From Deinococcus psychrotolerans (GTDB lineage: Bacteria; Deinococcota; Deinococci; Deinococcales; Deinococcaceae): a stretch of 64,000 nucleotides of DNA. Made by a program: the position numbers and the translations under genes. Where the stretch lies: contig NZ_CP034185.1 in the NCBI RefSeq assembly GCF_003860465.1, positions 186,001 through 250,000 of the forward strand, read 5' to 3'. The notes beneath the pieces were generated by a model that had not been told where the DNA came from, made no database searches, and saw only the letters and a list, made by a program, of their open reading frames with translations. Below are positions 44,137-53,743 of this stretch, one piece after another (position 1 is the stretch's first letter; each line of letters opens with the position of its first letter).

Positions 44137-44991
44137 ATGACCAAATTCGCCACCAAATTGTTTGCCCTCACTGCGCTGACCCTGCTCGGCAGCGTCGCCT
44201 CGGCCGCCTCTATCCGCGATCAGATTTGCGCTGACGGCGTCTTCAACGCTGGCGTCAAATACGATAGCCCGCCTTTCGGCTTCGTGGACGAGAACGGCGA
44301 CGTGACCGGTTTTGACGTTGATCTGGTCAAGGAAATCGGCAAAGACCTGACCGAAGTTTGCAAAAAGCCCATTAAAGTGGTGCTCAAGCAGGTCACCAGC
44401 AAAAACCGCATCGAGTTCGTGCAAAACGGCACCGTCGATATCGCCGCCTCCACCGCCACTGCCACCTACGGACGCATGGACACGGTGGACTTTTCCAACA
44501 CCTACTTCCTCGACGGTCAGCGCCTACTGGTTCCGGCGGGCAGCCCGATCAAGAGCACCCGCGACTTGGCAGGCAAGCGGGTCGGCACCGCGCAGGGCAG
44601 CACTTCCGAACTCAACCTCAAGGCCGCCGCGCCCAAGTCCAATGTCGTGAGCCTCCAGCAGTACACCGACGCCTTCACCGCCCTCCAGCAGGGCCGGGTC
44701 GACGCCGTCAGCACCGACAGCACCATTTTGCTGGGCCTCAAGGCCAGTGCACCTGATCCCAGCAAGTACGCCATCGTCGGGCCGTTTTTCAGCTCCGAGC
44801 CGTACGGCATGATCCTCAAGCAAAACGACAGCAAGTGGCGTAACTTCGTCAACGAAAGCCTCAGCCGCACCGGGGCCGACGGCACCTACAAAAAGATTTT
44901 TACCAAGTGGTTTGGCCCCAAGACCAAGTACGCCTTGCCCGATCCCAAGCGTGCTCAGGAAATTCCCGCGCAGTTCCCCGTGCGCCGCTGA
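44137..44991 (+). CDS. amino-acid ABC transporter substrate-binding protein (family 3)
   Basis: A 284-residue SBP_3 protein with signal peptide (1-23, ALTALTLLGSVASAAS). Conserved parts: SPPFGFVDENGDVTGFDVDL and GTVDIAASTATATYGRMDTV, then GKRVGTAQGSTSE. It binds a polar amino acid (glutamate/aspartate/glutamine type). AAGGAG is well placed before ATG. Four-gene importer operon follows. Confidence 0.92.
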   Translation: MTKFATKLFALTALTLLGSVASAASIRDQICADGVFNAGVKYDSPPFGFVDENGDVTGFDVDLVKEIGKDLTEVCKKPIKVVLKQVTSKNRIEFVQNGTVDIAASTATATYGRMDTVDFSNTYFLDGQRLLVPAGSPIKSTRDLAGKRVGTAQGSTSELNLKAAAPKSNVVSLQQYTDAFTALQQGRVDAVSTDSTILLGLKASAPDPSKYAIVGPFFSSEPYGMILKQNDSKWRNFVNESLSRTGADGTYKKIFTKWFGPKTKYALPDPKRAQEIPAQFPVRR

Positions 44992-45072
44992 TCTAAGTAC
45001 GCCAATGTTTATCTTTAGATAAGCCGAGCGGAGCGAGAGATGGGAAAAGTACGGCTAGATGGGAGTGGAGGG

Positions 45073-45086
45073 ATAGAGCGCTCTAT
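45073..45086. promoter_or_regulatory. 14-bp perfect palindrome in the SBP-permease gap
   Basis: ATAGAGCGCTCTAT is perfectly self-complementary and lies in the 211-bp gap 44992-45202. The gap also holds TTATCTTTAGATAA (about 45009-45022). Either could be a regulator site or a short hairpin; nothing ties them to a known factor. Confidence 0.35.
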
Positions 45087-45202
45087 GCGGAATCCCGAAA
45101 CGGTAATCTTGCTGTACTTAAGCGTTTCTTAACCTCAAGTCGGGGGGGACGGAGCAGATGTTTCGTTCCCCTTTTTGGTGGATTCACGGCCAAAGGAGCG
45201 CC

Positions 45203-46015
45203 ATGCAAAGAAGCGTGTATCAGCAAGTGATCGCTGTGGTGGTGGTCGTGGCCTTGGCGGTGTTTGCCTTTCTGCGGGTGCGGGCGGGTTTTGCCGCCAA
45301 CAGCATCACCCTAGACTGGAGCATTTTCAGCAAGCCCAGCCAACTGACCCAGGGCACTTACCTCACCACCATCCTGATCGGGATGCTGCTGACCATCCGG
45401 CTGGCGCTGATCGGCATCGTGTTCGCCATGCTGCTCGGCACGCTGGTGGGCGTCTCAAGGCTGAGCCTCAATCCGGTGGTCAACCGGGTGGCCGCCGCCT
45501 ACGTGGAGTTTTTCCGCAACACGCCCTTACTGGTGCAGATTTTCTTCTGGAACTTCGGGGTGCTCAATGTCTTGCCCGCGCCGATCAAGAACTGGTTGTT
45601 TGATCACTCGCCCGAGCAGTGGGCCGTTATCGCGGCGCTGAGCGTCTACACCAGTTCCTACATCGCCGAAACCATTCGCGCCGGGATTCTCAGCGTGCCC
45701 AAAGGCCAGACTGAAGCGGCCAAGTCGCTGGGTCTGAGCGGCTCGCAGGTGCTGAGCCTCGTGACCCTGCCGCAGGCGTTCCGGGCGGTGTTGCCGCCGC
45801 TGGGCAGCCAGTTTCTCAATCTCACCAAAAACTCCTCGCTGGCCTCGCAGATCGGGGTGGCCGAGCTGTTTTATTACGGCACGCAGGTGCAGAGCTACAC
45901 TTTCCGGGGCTTCGAGAGCATTACCGCCATCACGGTGGCTTACCTTGTTCTCAGCTTGACCATTACTTTCTTACTCAACTTGCTCAGCCGCCGCTTGGCG
46001 CTGCCGGGCCGTTAA
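45203..46015 (+). CDS. amino-acid ABC transporter permease (HisMQ type)
   Basis: A 270-residue permease. The GFAANSITLDWSIF N-terminal part, AYVEFFRNTPLLVQIFF and EAAKSLGLSGSQVLSLVTLP (EAA loop) match AapQ/GltJ-type subunits. AAAGGAG precedes ATG 45203; a longer in-frame start at 45158 lacks such support. Confidence 0.9.
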   Translation: MQRSVYQQVIAVVVVVALAVFAFLRVRAGFAANSITLDWSIFSKPSQLTQGTYLTTILIGMLLTIRLALIGIVFAMLLGTLVGVSRLSLNPVVNRVAAAYVEFFRNTPLLVQIFFWNFGVLNVLPAPIKNWLFDHSPEQWAVIAALSVYTSSYIAETIRAGILSVPKGQTEAAKSLGLSGSQVLSLVTLPQAFRAVLPPLGSQFLNLTKNSSLASQIGVAELFYYGTQVQSYTFRGFESITAITVAYLVLSLTITFLLNLLSRRLALPGR

Positions 46016-46028
46016 GGGAGCTGAATAG

Positions 46029-47252
46029 ATGACCGTTAAACCTTCGGTTCAGCCCAGCGGCGGCGCTTCGCTGGCGTGGCTCTCGTATTTCGTGCCGGGA
46101 CTGGGCCAGTTGCTGGTCGGGCAAACCCTCTACGGCGTGCAGTTTCTGGCGGCGGCCGCGCTGGTGTGGGCCATCGCCTTTCCCGTCTTGCAGGGCGGAA
46201 GCTGGGACGGGCGGGTGCTGGCCCTCATCGCCATTGCCGCGCTGCACCTCGGCGCGGGCATCACCGCCGCCGCCGATCACCGCCGCCGTCAGGGTGCCGA
46301 GTTCACCTACGCCGCCCAGCAGACCTACAAGCGTTGGTCGGTGATCGTGGCCAGCGCGGTGGTGCTGTTTATCGCCGGACTGCTGGTGCGCTGGATCGTG
46401 ACTTTGCCGAGCTGGAACGAGGTGCAGCGCAACTTCTTGTTCTTGCTGATCGGGCGCTTTCGTTCCGAGCAGTTCGCCGACGAGATCTGGCGGCTGTGGG
46501 GCTTTGGGGCGCTGGTGCTGGGCGGCGGCGCGGCCTTCTTGATGACGCAGCTCAAAGCCAAATTCGCCTGGGTGCCGCTGGTACTGGGCGTCGTAATCGG
46601 CGTGGTCATGCTGTTTCCCACCATCAGCCCGCAGGTCAACATCGGCGGGCTGGCGCTCAGCCTCATTCTGGCGATTCTGGGCATCGTGGGCGCGATTCCG
46701 CTGGGCCTGCTGTTCGGAGTGGGCCGCACCAACACCTTGCCGGTGATGCGCGGCCTGAGCACCATTTACGTGGAGCTGTTCCGCAGCTTGCCGTTCATCA
46801 CGGTGATTTTCTGGTTTTTCATCTTCGTGCCCTACGTGCTGGGCGAGGGGACTCAGTTCTGGGCAGTGGTGGCGGCGCTGGCGCTGTTTACCGGCGCTTA
46901 CGTGGCCGAAATCGTGCGGGCAGGCATTCAGGCGCTGCCGACAGGGCAGGCCGAGGCGGCGCGGGCGCTGGGACTCTCGGGCACCCAGACTATGCTGCAA
47001 GTTATTTTGCCGCAGGCGGTTCGCAACATGATTCCGCCGCTGGTCGGGCAATTTATCAGCCTCTTCAAAGACACCTCGCTGGTCAGTATCATCGGTTTGA
47101 TCGAACTGGCTGGGGCCGGGCGCATCACCGCCAACCGGGTGGTCACGGCGACCTTTGAAATTTACCTGACGGTGGCGCTGCTGTATTTCATCTTTGCTTA
47201 CCTGCTCTCGCTGCTGGCCCGCAGGCTGGAAGCGCCGGCGGGAGCGCGGTAA
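46029..47252 (+). CDS. amino-acid ABC transporter permease with extra N-terminal membrane domain
   Basis: A 407-residue permease. The C-terminal half (about 195-400) is a normal HisMQ domain with VELFRSLPFITVIFWFF and the EAA loop EAARALGLSGTQTMLQ. The first 100 residues add a small membrane unit (SYFVPGLGQLLVGQTLYGVQ, then two hydrophobic helices) that resembles TM2-like domains, followed by two more helices. AapM/GltK-like proteins of about 400 residues exist, but this opening motif is unusual. AAGGGAG precedes the ATG. Confidence 0.88.
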   Translation: MTVKPSVQPSGGASLAWLSYFVPGLGQLLVGQTLYGVQFLAAAALVWAIAFPVLQGGSWDGRVLALIAIAALHLGAGITAAADHRRRQGAEFTYAAQQTYKRWSVIVASAVVLFIAGLLVRWIVTLPSWNEVQRNFLFLLIGRFRSEQFADEIWRLWGFGALVLGGGAAFLMTQLKAKFAWVPLVLGVVIGVVMLFPTISPQVNIGGLALSLILAILGIVGAIPLGLLFGVGRTNTLPVMRGLSTIYVELFRSLPFITVIFWFFIFVPYVLGEGTQFWAVVAALALFTGAYVAEIVRAGIQALPTGQAEAARALGLSGTQTMLQVILPQAVRNMIPPLVGQFISLFKDTSLVSIIGLIELAGAGRITANRVVTATFEIYLTVALLYFIFAYLLSLLARRLEAPAGAR

Positions 47253-47315
47253 GCTGAACACCAAGTCTACTGCCCAAGCCCATCCGCCCGACCCTTTGCC
47301 ACAAGGAGCCAACCC

Positions 47316-48089
47316 ATGACCGCGTCCCTGCAAAAACCCGCTTTACAGCCCAACGCCGAGCCGATCATCAAAGCGGTGGACGTTCACAAGAATTTCGGCA
47401 GCTTCCACGCCCTGCGCGGCGTCAACATGACCGTGCAGCCGGGTGAGGTGGTGGTCATCATCGGGCCGTCGGGCAGCGGCAAATCCACCTTCATTCGCAC
47501 CATCAACCGCCTCGAAGAACACGACAAGGGCACCATCATCGTGGACGGCATCGAACTTAAAGAAGGCCAGAACCTCGACGCCATTCGCCGCGAAGTCGGG
47601 ATGGTGTTTCAGTCGTTCAACCTCTTTCCGCACCTGACCGTGCTGCAAAACGTGGCGCTGGCTCCCATGCGCGTTCGCAAGACGCCCAAAGCCCACGCCG
47701 AAAAGCAAGCGATGGAACTGCTGACGCGGGTCGGCATCGAGGAGCAGGCGCTCAAGTTCCCGGCGCAGCTCTCCGGTGGTCAACAGCAGCGCGTGGCGAT
47801 TGCCCGCGCCCTGGCGATGGAACCCAAGGTGATGCTGTTTGACGAGCCGACCTCGGCGCTCGATCCCGAGATGATCAAGGAAGTGCTGGACGTGATGAAG
47901 GGCCTGGCCCGGTCTGGCATGACCATGCTGTGCGTCACCCACGAAATGGGCTTTGCCCGCGAAGTGGCCGACCGGCTGGTGTTTTTCGACGAGGGCAACA
48001 TCGTCGAAGACACCACCCCCGAAGAGTTTTACAACAATCCCAAACACGAGCGGGCCAAGGCCTTCCTCAGCAAAGTGCTGGGCCACTAA
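47316..48089 (+). CDS. amino-acid ABC transporter ATPase
   Basis: A 257-residue GlnQ/AapP-type ATPase: Walker [12 protein letters not shown], signature [15 protein letters not shown], Walker [15 protein letters not shown], switch H in [14 protein letters not shown]. It energises the two permeases upstream. AAGGAG precedes the ATG. It is the only uptake ATPase encoded with its transporter in this window. A strong terminator follows. Confidence 0.95.
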   Translation: MTASLQKPALQPNAEPIIKAVDVHKNFGSFHALRGVNMTVQPGEVVVIIGPSGSGKSTFIRTINRLEEHDKGTIIVDGIELKEGQNLDAIRREVGMVFQSFNLFPHLTVLQNVALAPMRVRKTPKAHAEKQAMELLTRVGIEEQALKFPAQLSGGQQQRVAIARALAMEPKVMLFDEPTSALDPEMIKEVLDVMKGLARSGMTMLCVTHEMGFAREVADRLVFFDEGNIVEDTTPEEFYNNPKHERAKAFLSKVLGH

Positions 48090-48106
48090 AAAGAGCAGCA
48101 TGAGAG

Positions 48107-48143
48107 CGGGGCGAAAAGGCATATTGACAGCCTTTTCGCCCCG
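48107..48143. terminator. bidirectional terminator
   Basis: CGGGGCGAAAAGGC (48107-48120) pairs perfectly with 48130-48143 around a 9-nt loop, followed by ATTTCTTT. It lies between the ATPase gene and the convergent glutaryl-CoA dehydrogenase gene. Confidence 0.88.
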
Positions 48144-48161
48144 ATTTCTTTGCCCTACTGA

Positions 48162-49322
48162 CTATCCCAGAGCGTTCAAACCCGTCAGATCGCGCCCCAC
48201 GATCAGCGTATGGATGTCGTGCGTGCCCTCATAGGTGTCCACTGTTTCGAGGTTGAGCATGTGGCGAATCACCGGATACTCGGTGGTAATGCCGTTACCG
48301 CCCAGCAGCTCGCGGGCCAGACGCGCACCTTGCAGCGCCACCCGCACGTTGTTGCGCTTGGCCAGCGAAACTTGCCCGAAGGTCATCTTGCCGCTGTCTT
48401 TGAGCTGCCCGAGTTGCGCCGCCAGCAAAAAGCCCGCCGAGTGATCGGTGACCATCCGCACCAGCTTGTCTTGCACCAGTTGGCGTGAGGCAATCGGCTT
48501 GGCGAAGGTGGTGCGGCTGACCGAATAATCCAGCGCCGTCTGATACACCGCCTCCAACGCGCCCATCGCTCCCCAGGCGATGCCGAAACGGGCCGAAGTC
48601 AGGCAGCCCAGTGGGCTTTTGAGACCGCCGGAGCCGGGCAGCATATTTTCAGCCGGAATGCGGCAGTCTTCCAGCACGATTTCGCCGGTGACGCTGGCCC
48701 GCAGGCTCATCTTGCGCTGAATTTTGGGCGTGGAAAAACCTTTGGCGTCCCTCGGCACGATGAAGCCACGTATCACGTCCTCGTCGTCTTTGGCCCAGAC
48801 CACCGCCAGGTCGGCCACCGGGCTGTTGGTGATCCACATTTTATTGCCGTTGAGCACGTAATCGCCGCCGTCTTTGCGGGCGCGGGTCCGCATGGCGGCG
48901 GGATCGGAGCCGCCGTCGGGTTCGGTCAGGCCGAAGCAGCCGATCAGCTCACCGGACGCCAGACCCGGCAAATACTGCCGCTTTTGCTCTTCGCTGCCGT
49001 AGGTGAAAATTGGGTACATCACCAGGCTGCCCTGTACACTGGCCGCACTCCGCAGGCCGCTGTCGCAGCGCTCGAGTTCATACATCATCGCGCCGTAAGC
49101 GCTGTAACTCGCGCCAGAGCCGCCGTATTCCTCGGGCGTGGTCGGGCCGAGCAGGCCCTGAGCGCCGAACTCACGCATGACCTCGCGCACCGGCAAATCG
49201 GAGTCGTCCCACCACTCGGCAATTTGCGGCATCAGTTTGGCGTCCACGTAGCCGCGCACGCTCTGCATCACAAGCTGCTCATCGGGGCCGAGCAGCGAAC
49301 GGGTTTGGAAATAGTCGAGCAT
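48162..49322 (-). CDS. gcdH: glutaryl-CoA dehydrogenase
   Basis: A 386-residue acyl-CoA dehydrogenase. CFGLTEPDGGSDPAAM and MWITNSPVADLAVVWAK, SLRASVTGEIVL and the C-terminal TYEGTHDIHTLIVGRDLTG are glutaryl-CoA dehydrogenase signatures; Glu in TYEG is the catalytic base. It oxidises and decarboxylates glutaryl-CoA to crotonyl-CoA. AAGGAG precedes the ATG. It follows a class III CoA-transferase gene that can supply glutaryl-CoA. Confidence 0.92.
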   Translation of the reverse strand: MLDYFQTRSLLGPDEQLVMQSVRGYVDAKLMPQIAEWWDDSDLPVREVMREFGAQGLLGPTTPEEYGGSGASYSAYGAMMYELERCDSGLRSAASVQGSLVMYPIFTYGSEEQKRQYLPGLASGELIGCFGLTEPDGGSDPAAMRTRARKDGGDYVLNGNKMWITNSPVADLAVVWAKDDEDVIRGFIVPRDAKGFSTPKIQRKMSLRASVTGEIVLEDCRIPAENMLPGSGGLKSPLGCLTSARFGIAWGAMGALEAVYQTALDYSVSRTTFAKPIASRQLVQDKLVRMVTDHSAGFLLAAQLGQLKDSGKMTFGQVSLAKRNNVRVALQGARLARELLGGNGITTEYPVIRHMLNLETVDTYEGTHDIHTLIVGRDLTGLNALG

Positions 49323-49356
49323 GAAGTCTCCTTGAGGTAGGGTAGGGAAGAGAGAT

Positions 49357-50514
49357 TTAAGGTTGCGTGTCTTGTCCGAGTTCGCTCAAAATCTCCTCGC
49401 TGTGCTGGCCGAGAGTGGGCGGAGCGAGGCGCACGGTGGGCGTCACTCCACCGATTTCCCACGGGGGAGCCGTGACGGTGGTATGGCCCAGTGAGGCGTG
49501 CGGAACCGTTACCGCCACGCCCCTGGCCTGCACATGCGGGTCGGCGAACACCTCGGCCATGTCATTGACTGGGCCGCACGGCACGCCCGCCACTTCCAAG
49601 CGCCGGGTGACTTCCTCGCGCCCGAAATGCGAGAGGGCCTCGGCCAGTTGACGCTCTAACTCGGGGCGCTGCTGCACCCGCCGCTCGTTGGTGGCAAAGC
49701 GCTCGTCAGCCGCCATTTCGGGTCGGTCTAGAGCCACGCCCAGTTTGCGCCACAGCGCGTCATTGCCCGCCGCGATGTTGATAAAACCGTCGCCGCATTC
49801 ATATGTGCCGTAAGGCACGATGCTGCGGTGCTCGTTGCCGACGGGCACGGGGATTTCGCCAGTGGCAAGATAGCGCCCGGTTTGGCTGCTGCCCAGCGCG
49901 ATGACGCTTTCGAGCAGGTTCACGTCTAAGCGCTCGCCTTGACCCGTCTTTTCGCGTTGGTAAAGGGCCGCCAGAATCGCCTGCGTTAGCAGCGCTCCCG
50001 AGAACACGTCGGCCACTGCCACGCCCACCCGCAGGGGCTGGCCGCCGGGTTCGCCGTTGTAACTCATCATGCCGCCCATGCCCTGCGCGATCACGTCGTA
50101 ACCGGCCCGCTCGCGGTAAGGCCCGCTTTGTCCGAAGCCCGAAACGCTGGCGTAGATCAGGCGCGGAAACTCGGCGTGGAGTGCTTCCCAGCCGAAGCCC
50201 AGCCGCTCGAAGGTGCCGGGCCGGAAGTTCTCGACGACCACGTCGCTGCTGGCGATCAGAGCGCGGGCCGCCTCCAGACCCGCCTCACTCTTGAGATCCA
50301 GTACCAGACTGCGCTTGTTGCGGTTGACGCTCAGAAAATAGCTGGACTCGCGCCCGCTACTTGATACCTGAAACGGCGGCCCCCAGGCGCGGGTGTCGTC
50401 GCCCTGTGGCGGCTCGACCTTGATCACGTCCGCACCGAGGTCGCCCAGTAGCATGGTGCAAAATGGCCCGGTCAGCACGCGGGTAAAGTCGGCCACCCGA
50501 ACGCCGGAGAGCAT
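49357..50514 (-). CDS. class III CoA-transferase (CaiB/BaiF family)
   Basis: A 385-residue family III CoA-transferase: FTRVLTGPFCTMLLGDLGAD and IKVEPPQGDDTR at the N-terminus, with the catalytic Asp expected in PYRERAGYDVIAQGMGG. Upstream of gcdH it most likely activates glutarate using succinyl-CoA, like human SUGCT. ATG 50514 or GTG 50517; AGGAGG serves either. Separated from gcdH by 34 bp, so the two form an operon. Confidence 0.9.
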   Translation of the reverse strand: MLSGVRVADFTRVLTGPFCTMLLGDLGADVIKVEPPQGDDTRAWGPPFQVSSSGRESSYFLSVNRNKRSLVLDLKSEAGLEAARALIASSDVVVENFRPGTFERLGFGWEALHAEFPRLIYASVSGFGQSGPYRERAGYDVIAQGMGGMMSYNGEPGGQPLRVGVAVADVFSGALLTQAILAALYQREKTGQGERLDVNLLESVIALGSSQTGRYLATGEIPVPVGNEHRSIVPYGTYECGDGFINIAAGNDALWRKLGVALDRPEMAADERFATNERRVQQRPELERQLAEALSHFGREEVTRRLEVAGVPCGPVNDMAEVFADPHVQARGVAVTVPHASLGHTTVTAPPWEIGGVTPTVRLAPPTLGQHSEEILSELGQDTQP

Positions 50515-50717
50515 CACGGGCGGCCTCCTGCTGGGGAGGGGTGTGCGCCTGAATAGTCACTGGAGTGTATGGGCAAAGTCAGTCCTCATTCGTGGTTTGA
50601 GTGTTCTGGCGCTACCGTAGCACGCTTCAGGCAGCGCGACTGCGGCTCAAAACGCGGGAGGCCGACTTTGCCGTACAGCTTACGGCGCGGCCCGCTCGAC
50701 CGGCCAAAACTATGGGC

Positions 50718-51362
50718 ATGGACAAGCCGCTCACCAGTCAACTGCTCCCCAATGCCTTCCGGCGGCAAGACGAGACGCCCGACGAGCTGTTTTACCGCTC
50801 TCCGCGCTTCGTGACCCACATCGACGACGGGGCCATCGCCGCCGTGACCCAGCTTTACCGCGAGTATTTTCCGGCGGGCGGGCGCGTCCTGGATGTGATG
50901 AGCAGTTGGATCAGCCACTTGCCGCCGGAAGTGGAGTATGGCCGGGTGGTCGGGCTGGGCCTCAACGAAGCTGAGCTGGCCCGCAACCCGTGCCTGAACG
51001 CTTACGTGGTGCAAAACCTCAATACCGACGCTCACTTGCCCTTCGAGGATAATTCTTTCGACGCAGCAGGCCTGTGCGTCTCGGTGGATTACCTGACCGA
51101 CCCGGTGGCGGTGCTACGCGATCTGGGACGGGTGGTCACGGCGGGCGGGCCGGTGGTCATCACCTTTTCCAACCGCTGCTTTCCCAGCAAGGCGGTGGCG
51201 ATCTGGCATCAGCTCGGCAGTGCGGGGCAGCAGGCGTTGGTGCAGCATTATCTGGAGGAAGCGGGCAACTGGACGGACATCGTGCAACTCGACCGCAGCC
51301 CCATGCAAGGGCGGCGCGGCGGCGATCCTCTGTGGGCGGTGGTGGGACGAGCGAAAAGCTGA
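50718..51362 (+). CDS. SAM-dependent methyltransferase-like protein
   Basis: About 214 residues with a class I methyltransferase fold: VLDVMSSWISHLP takes the place of the glycine-rich SAM loop but is atypical (DVMSSW rather than DLGCGxG), VVGLGLNEAEL is strand two, and LPFEDNSFDAAGLCVSVDY is the motif IV region. Substrate unknown. ATG 50712 is an alternative start; neither has a Shine-Dalgarno. The weak SAM loop leaves open that activity is altered. Confidence 0.78.
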   Translation: MDKPLTSQLLPNAFRRQDETPDELFYRSPRFVTHIDDGAIAAVTQLYREYFPAGGRVLDVMSSWISHLPPEVEYGRVVGLGLNEAELARNPCLNAYVVQNLNTDAHLPFEDNSFDAAGLCVSVDYLTDPVAVLRDLGRVVTAGGPVVITFSNRCFPSKAVAIWHQLGSAGQQALVQHYLEEAGNWTDIVQLDRSPMQGRRGGDPLWAVVGRAKS

Positions 51363-51380
51363 CCCTCTCCCCAACACACT

Positions 51381-52442
51381 TCACCCAAAGCAGAAGCTGG
51401 TCGGCGTGGGGCAATCAAAGGTGCCCATGACTTGCAGTAAGCCGCTGTCATGCTGGCGGCGAAAAACGGTGATGCTCGAGCTGTCCTGATTGCCCGCTAG
51501 CAGCAGTGAGCCGTCTGGCGTCAGGACGCAGCCGCGCGGTGTGTGGCCCAGCGTCGGAGCGTATTGAAGCAAGGTCAGGCGGACGCTGGCCGGATCAAAC
51601 CTGAAGACGGCCACGCTGTCGTGTCCCCGGTTGGAGACATACACGAAATGCCCGTCGGGGCTGGCCATCACCTCGGCGGGGGCGTTGGTGCCGCTGAAAT
51701 CGGGCAGCTGAACCAGGCAGATGTCCATCAGGGCCAGTTCACCGCTCTCCGGTTCGCGTCGCAAAATTGCCACTCCCGGTAAGAGTTCCAGCGTAACGAA
51801 GGCGAACAGCCCCGCCGGATCAAAAGCGGTGTGGCGCGGGCCGCTGCCGGGCGGGAGGTTGGCCCGTCCAATTCGTTTGAGCAGCCGATCTGGGTCAAGG
51901 TCGTAGCCCACCACCTCGTCGGTGCCCAGATCGGCCACGTAAGCATGTCGGCCATCTGGCGAAGGCGTGACGCTGTGGGGGTGCGGGCCTTCTTGCCGCT
52001 GGGCATTCGGGCCGTGCCCGTGGTGGGTGTCGCTGGCCGCGCACGGCTCTAGGCTGCCGTCACCGGATACCGGAAAAGCCAGCACCGAGAGGCCGCTGAC
52101 ATAGTTGGTACACAGGACGTAGCGCCCCGCCGCGTCCACGCTGACGTGTGCCGGAGACGCGCCTTGAGTGGACTGCTGGTTGAGGAGTTGCAAACTTCCA
52201 TCTGGCTCAATGCCATAAGCGCTGACCTGCCCCTCGTCCAGCTCGCTGATGGCGTAGAGGACTGGCAGGTGGGGATGGGATGCCAAAAAGGACGGCTGAG
52301 CCACCTCGGCGGCCAGGTGGGGCGCGGTGAGCAGGCCCCTGTCCAGATCCAGATTCAGGCTGTAAATGCCCTTACCTTCGGCTTTGGGAGCGTGCGGCAG
52401 CGGGCTAGTGTAACTGCCCGCGAAGAAGCGGAGAGTGGTCAT
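51381..52442 (-). CDS. lactonase family beta-propeller (6-phosphogluconolactonase type)
   Basis: A 353-residue seven-bladed propeller of the YbhE/Pgl lactonase family: FAGSYTSPLP start, GRYVLCTNYVSG, HPHSVTPSPDGRHAYVADLG and SPDGHFVYVSNRG repeats. It would hydrolyse 6-phosphogluconolactone or a related lactone in the cytoplasm. It converges with the methyltransferase gene, 18 bp apart, with no hairpin between. Confidence 0.87.
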   Translation of the reverse strand: MTTLRFFAGSYTSPLPHAPKAEGKGIYSLNLDLDRGLLTAPHLAAEVAQPSFLASHPHLPVLYAISELDEGQVSAYGIEPDGSLQLLNQQSTQGASPAHVSVDAAGRYVLCTNYVSGLSVLAFPVSGDGSLEPCAASDTHHGHGPNAQRQEGPHPHSVTPSPDGRHAYVADLGTDEVVGYDLDPDRLLKRIGRANLPPGSGPRHTAFDPAGLFAFVTLELLPGVAILRREPESGELALMDICLVQLPDFSGTNAPAEVMASPDGHFVYVSNRGHDSVAVFRFDPASVRLTLLQYAPTLGHTPRGCVLTPDGSLLLAGNQDSSSITVFRRQHDSGLLQVMGTFDCPTPTSFCFG

Positions 52443-52581
52443 GCTTAAGGTTTATCATCTGGCGGTGCGGCTGGCCTGAAATCGGCGTTTCTCTGATCCA
52501 TACATTCAATCCCCAAGCCTTGCTTAAGCCCGTCTCTGCTTTTGTTACAGCTTGGGTCAGCTCAAGTCTCTAGGCTAAGCT

Positions 52582-53742
52582 ATGTCTGTCTATATTCACG
52601 CGCTGGCCAGCGCCATTCCTGAAACGGTGTACGACCAGTCCGAATTGCGCGACATGGTCAAGATTCAGCCGCAGCTCACGCGCCTCTCGCAGCGGTTGGT
52701 CGGCTCGATTTACAATGCTTCCGGCATTGACCGGCGGGCCAGCGTCATCTCCGAACTCAAGCAGGCCAACTTAAGCGCCGATCAGAGTCTGCCTGCCGGA
52801 CTCTTCTACGACCCCGCCGAGCGGCGACTGCTGGAACCCAGCACCAGGGAGCGCAACGAACTCTACGCCGAGGAAGCGCCCAAGCTGTTTATCGAGGCGG
52901 CTCGCCGCAGCCTGGCTGCTTGCCCGGAAGTGCAGACCAGCGACATCACCCACGTCATCACCGTGTCGTGTACCGGCTTTTACGCGCCGGGGCCGGAATA
53001 CGACGTGGTTCGGGCGCTCGACCTTGCTCCCACCACCCAGCGCTTTCACGTCGGCTTCATGGGCTGTTACGCGGCGTTTCCGGCTCTGCGGATGGCCAAA
53101 GCCTTCTGCGAGGCCCAACCGGACGCCACCGTGCTGGTCATCTGCGCTGAGCTGTGCTCAATTCACATGCGCGTCGCCAACGACCCCGATACCCTGATTG
53201 CCAGCAGCCTGTTTGCCGACGGAGCCGCCGCCGCTATCGTCAGCGCCCGCACCGACCTGGGCCACCGCGCCAAGTTGCGCTTCGACGACTTCGAGACGAC
53301 CCTGACCCCGGTGGGCATCGGCCAGAAGGATATGGCCTGGCGCATTGGCGACCAGGGCTTTGAGATGGTGCTGAGCACCTACGTGCCCGACATCATCGAG
53401 GCCCATATCCAGGGAGCGCTGGCACCGATGCTGGCCCGCGAATCGGCGCTCACCGACGCGCCTTACTCTCAGATCGAGCGCTGGGCGATTCATCCGGGGG
53501 GGCGCAGCATTCTCGACAAGGTAGAGGCCAGCTTGGAACTCAGCGCGGAGCAGCTTACGCCCTCGCGGGAAGTGCTGCGCGACTACGGCAACATGAGCAG
53601 TGCCACGGTGATGTTCATTCTGGAACAGCACCTGAACAGCGCTGCTGAGCAGTCCCAGCCCCACCAGCGGCTGTGCGCCATGGCGTTCGGCCCCGGCCTG
53701 ACCGTCGAGATGGGCCTGATGACTGTTTGCCGAGGGAGCTAG
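52582..53742 (+). CDS. type III polyketide synthase
   Basis: A 386-residue chalcone/stilbene-synthase superfamily enzyme. The triad is complete: Cys162 in GFMGCYAAFPALR, His304 in WAIHPGGRSILDK, Asn337 in DYGNMSSATVMF. It condenses malonyl-CoA units on an acyl starter. Immediately downstream are a methyltransferase and a flavin monooxygenase, the same order of functions as srsA-srsB-srsC of Streptomyces griseus, which make alkylresorcinol-derived phenolic lipids. The ATG follows TAGGCT by 5 nt without a Shine-Dalgarno. Confidence 0.92.
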   Translation: MSVYIHALASAIPETVYDQSELRDMVKIQPQLTRLSQRLVGSIYNASGIDRRASVISELKQANLSADQSLPAGLFYDPAERRLLEPSTRERNELYAEEAPKLFIEAARRSLAACPEVQTSDITHVITVSCTGFYAPGPEYDVVRALDLAPTTQRFHVGFMGCYAAFPALRMAKAFCEAQPDATVLVICAELCSIHMRVANDPDTLIASSLFADGAAAAIVSARTDLGHRAKLRFDDFETTLTPVGIGQKDMAWRIGDQGFEMVLSTYVPDIIEAHIQGALAPMLARESALTDAPYSQIERWAIHPGGRSILDKVEASLELSAEQLTPSREVLRDYGNMSSATVMFILEQHLNSAAEQSQPHQRLCAMAFGPGLTVEMGLMTVCRGS

Positions 53743-53743
53743 C

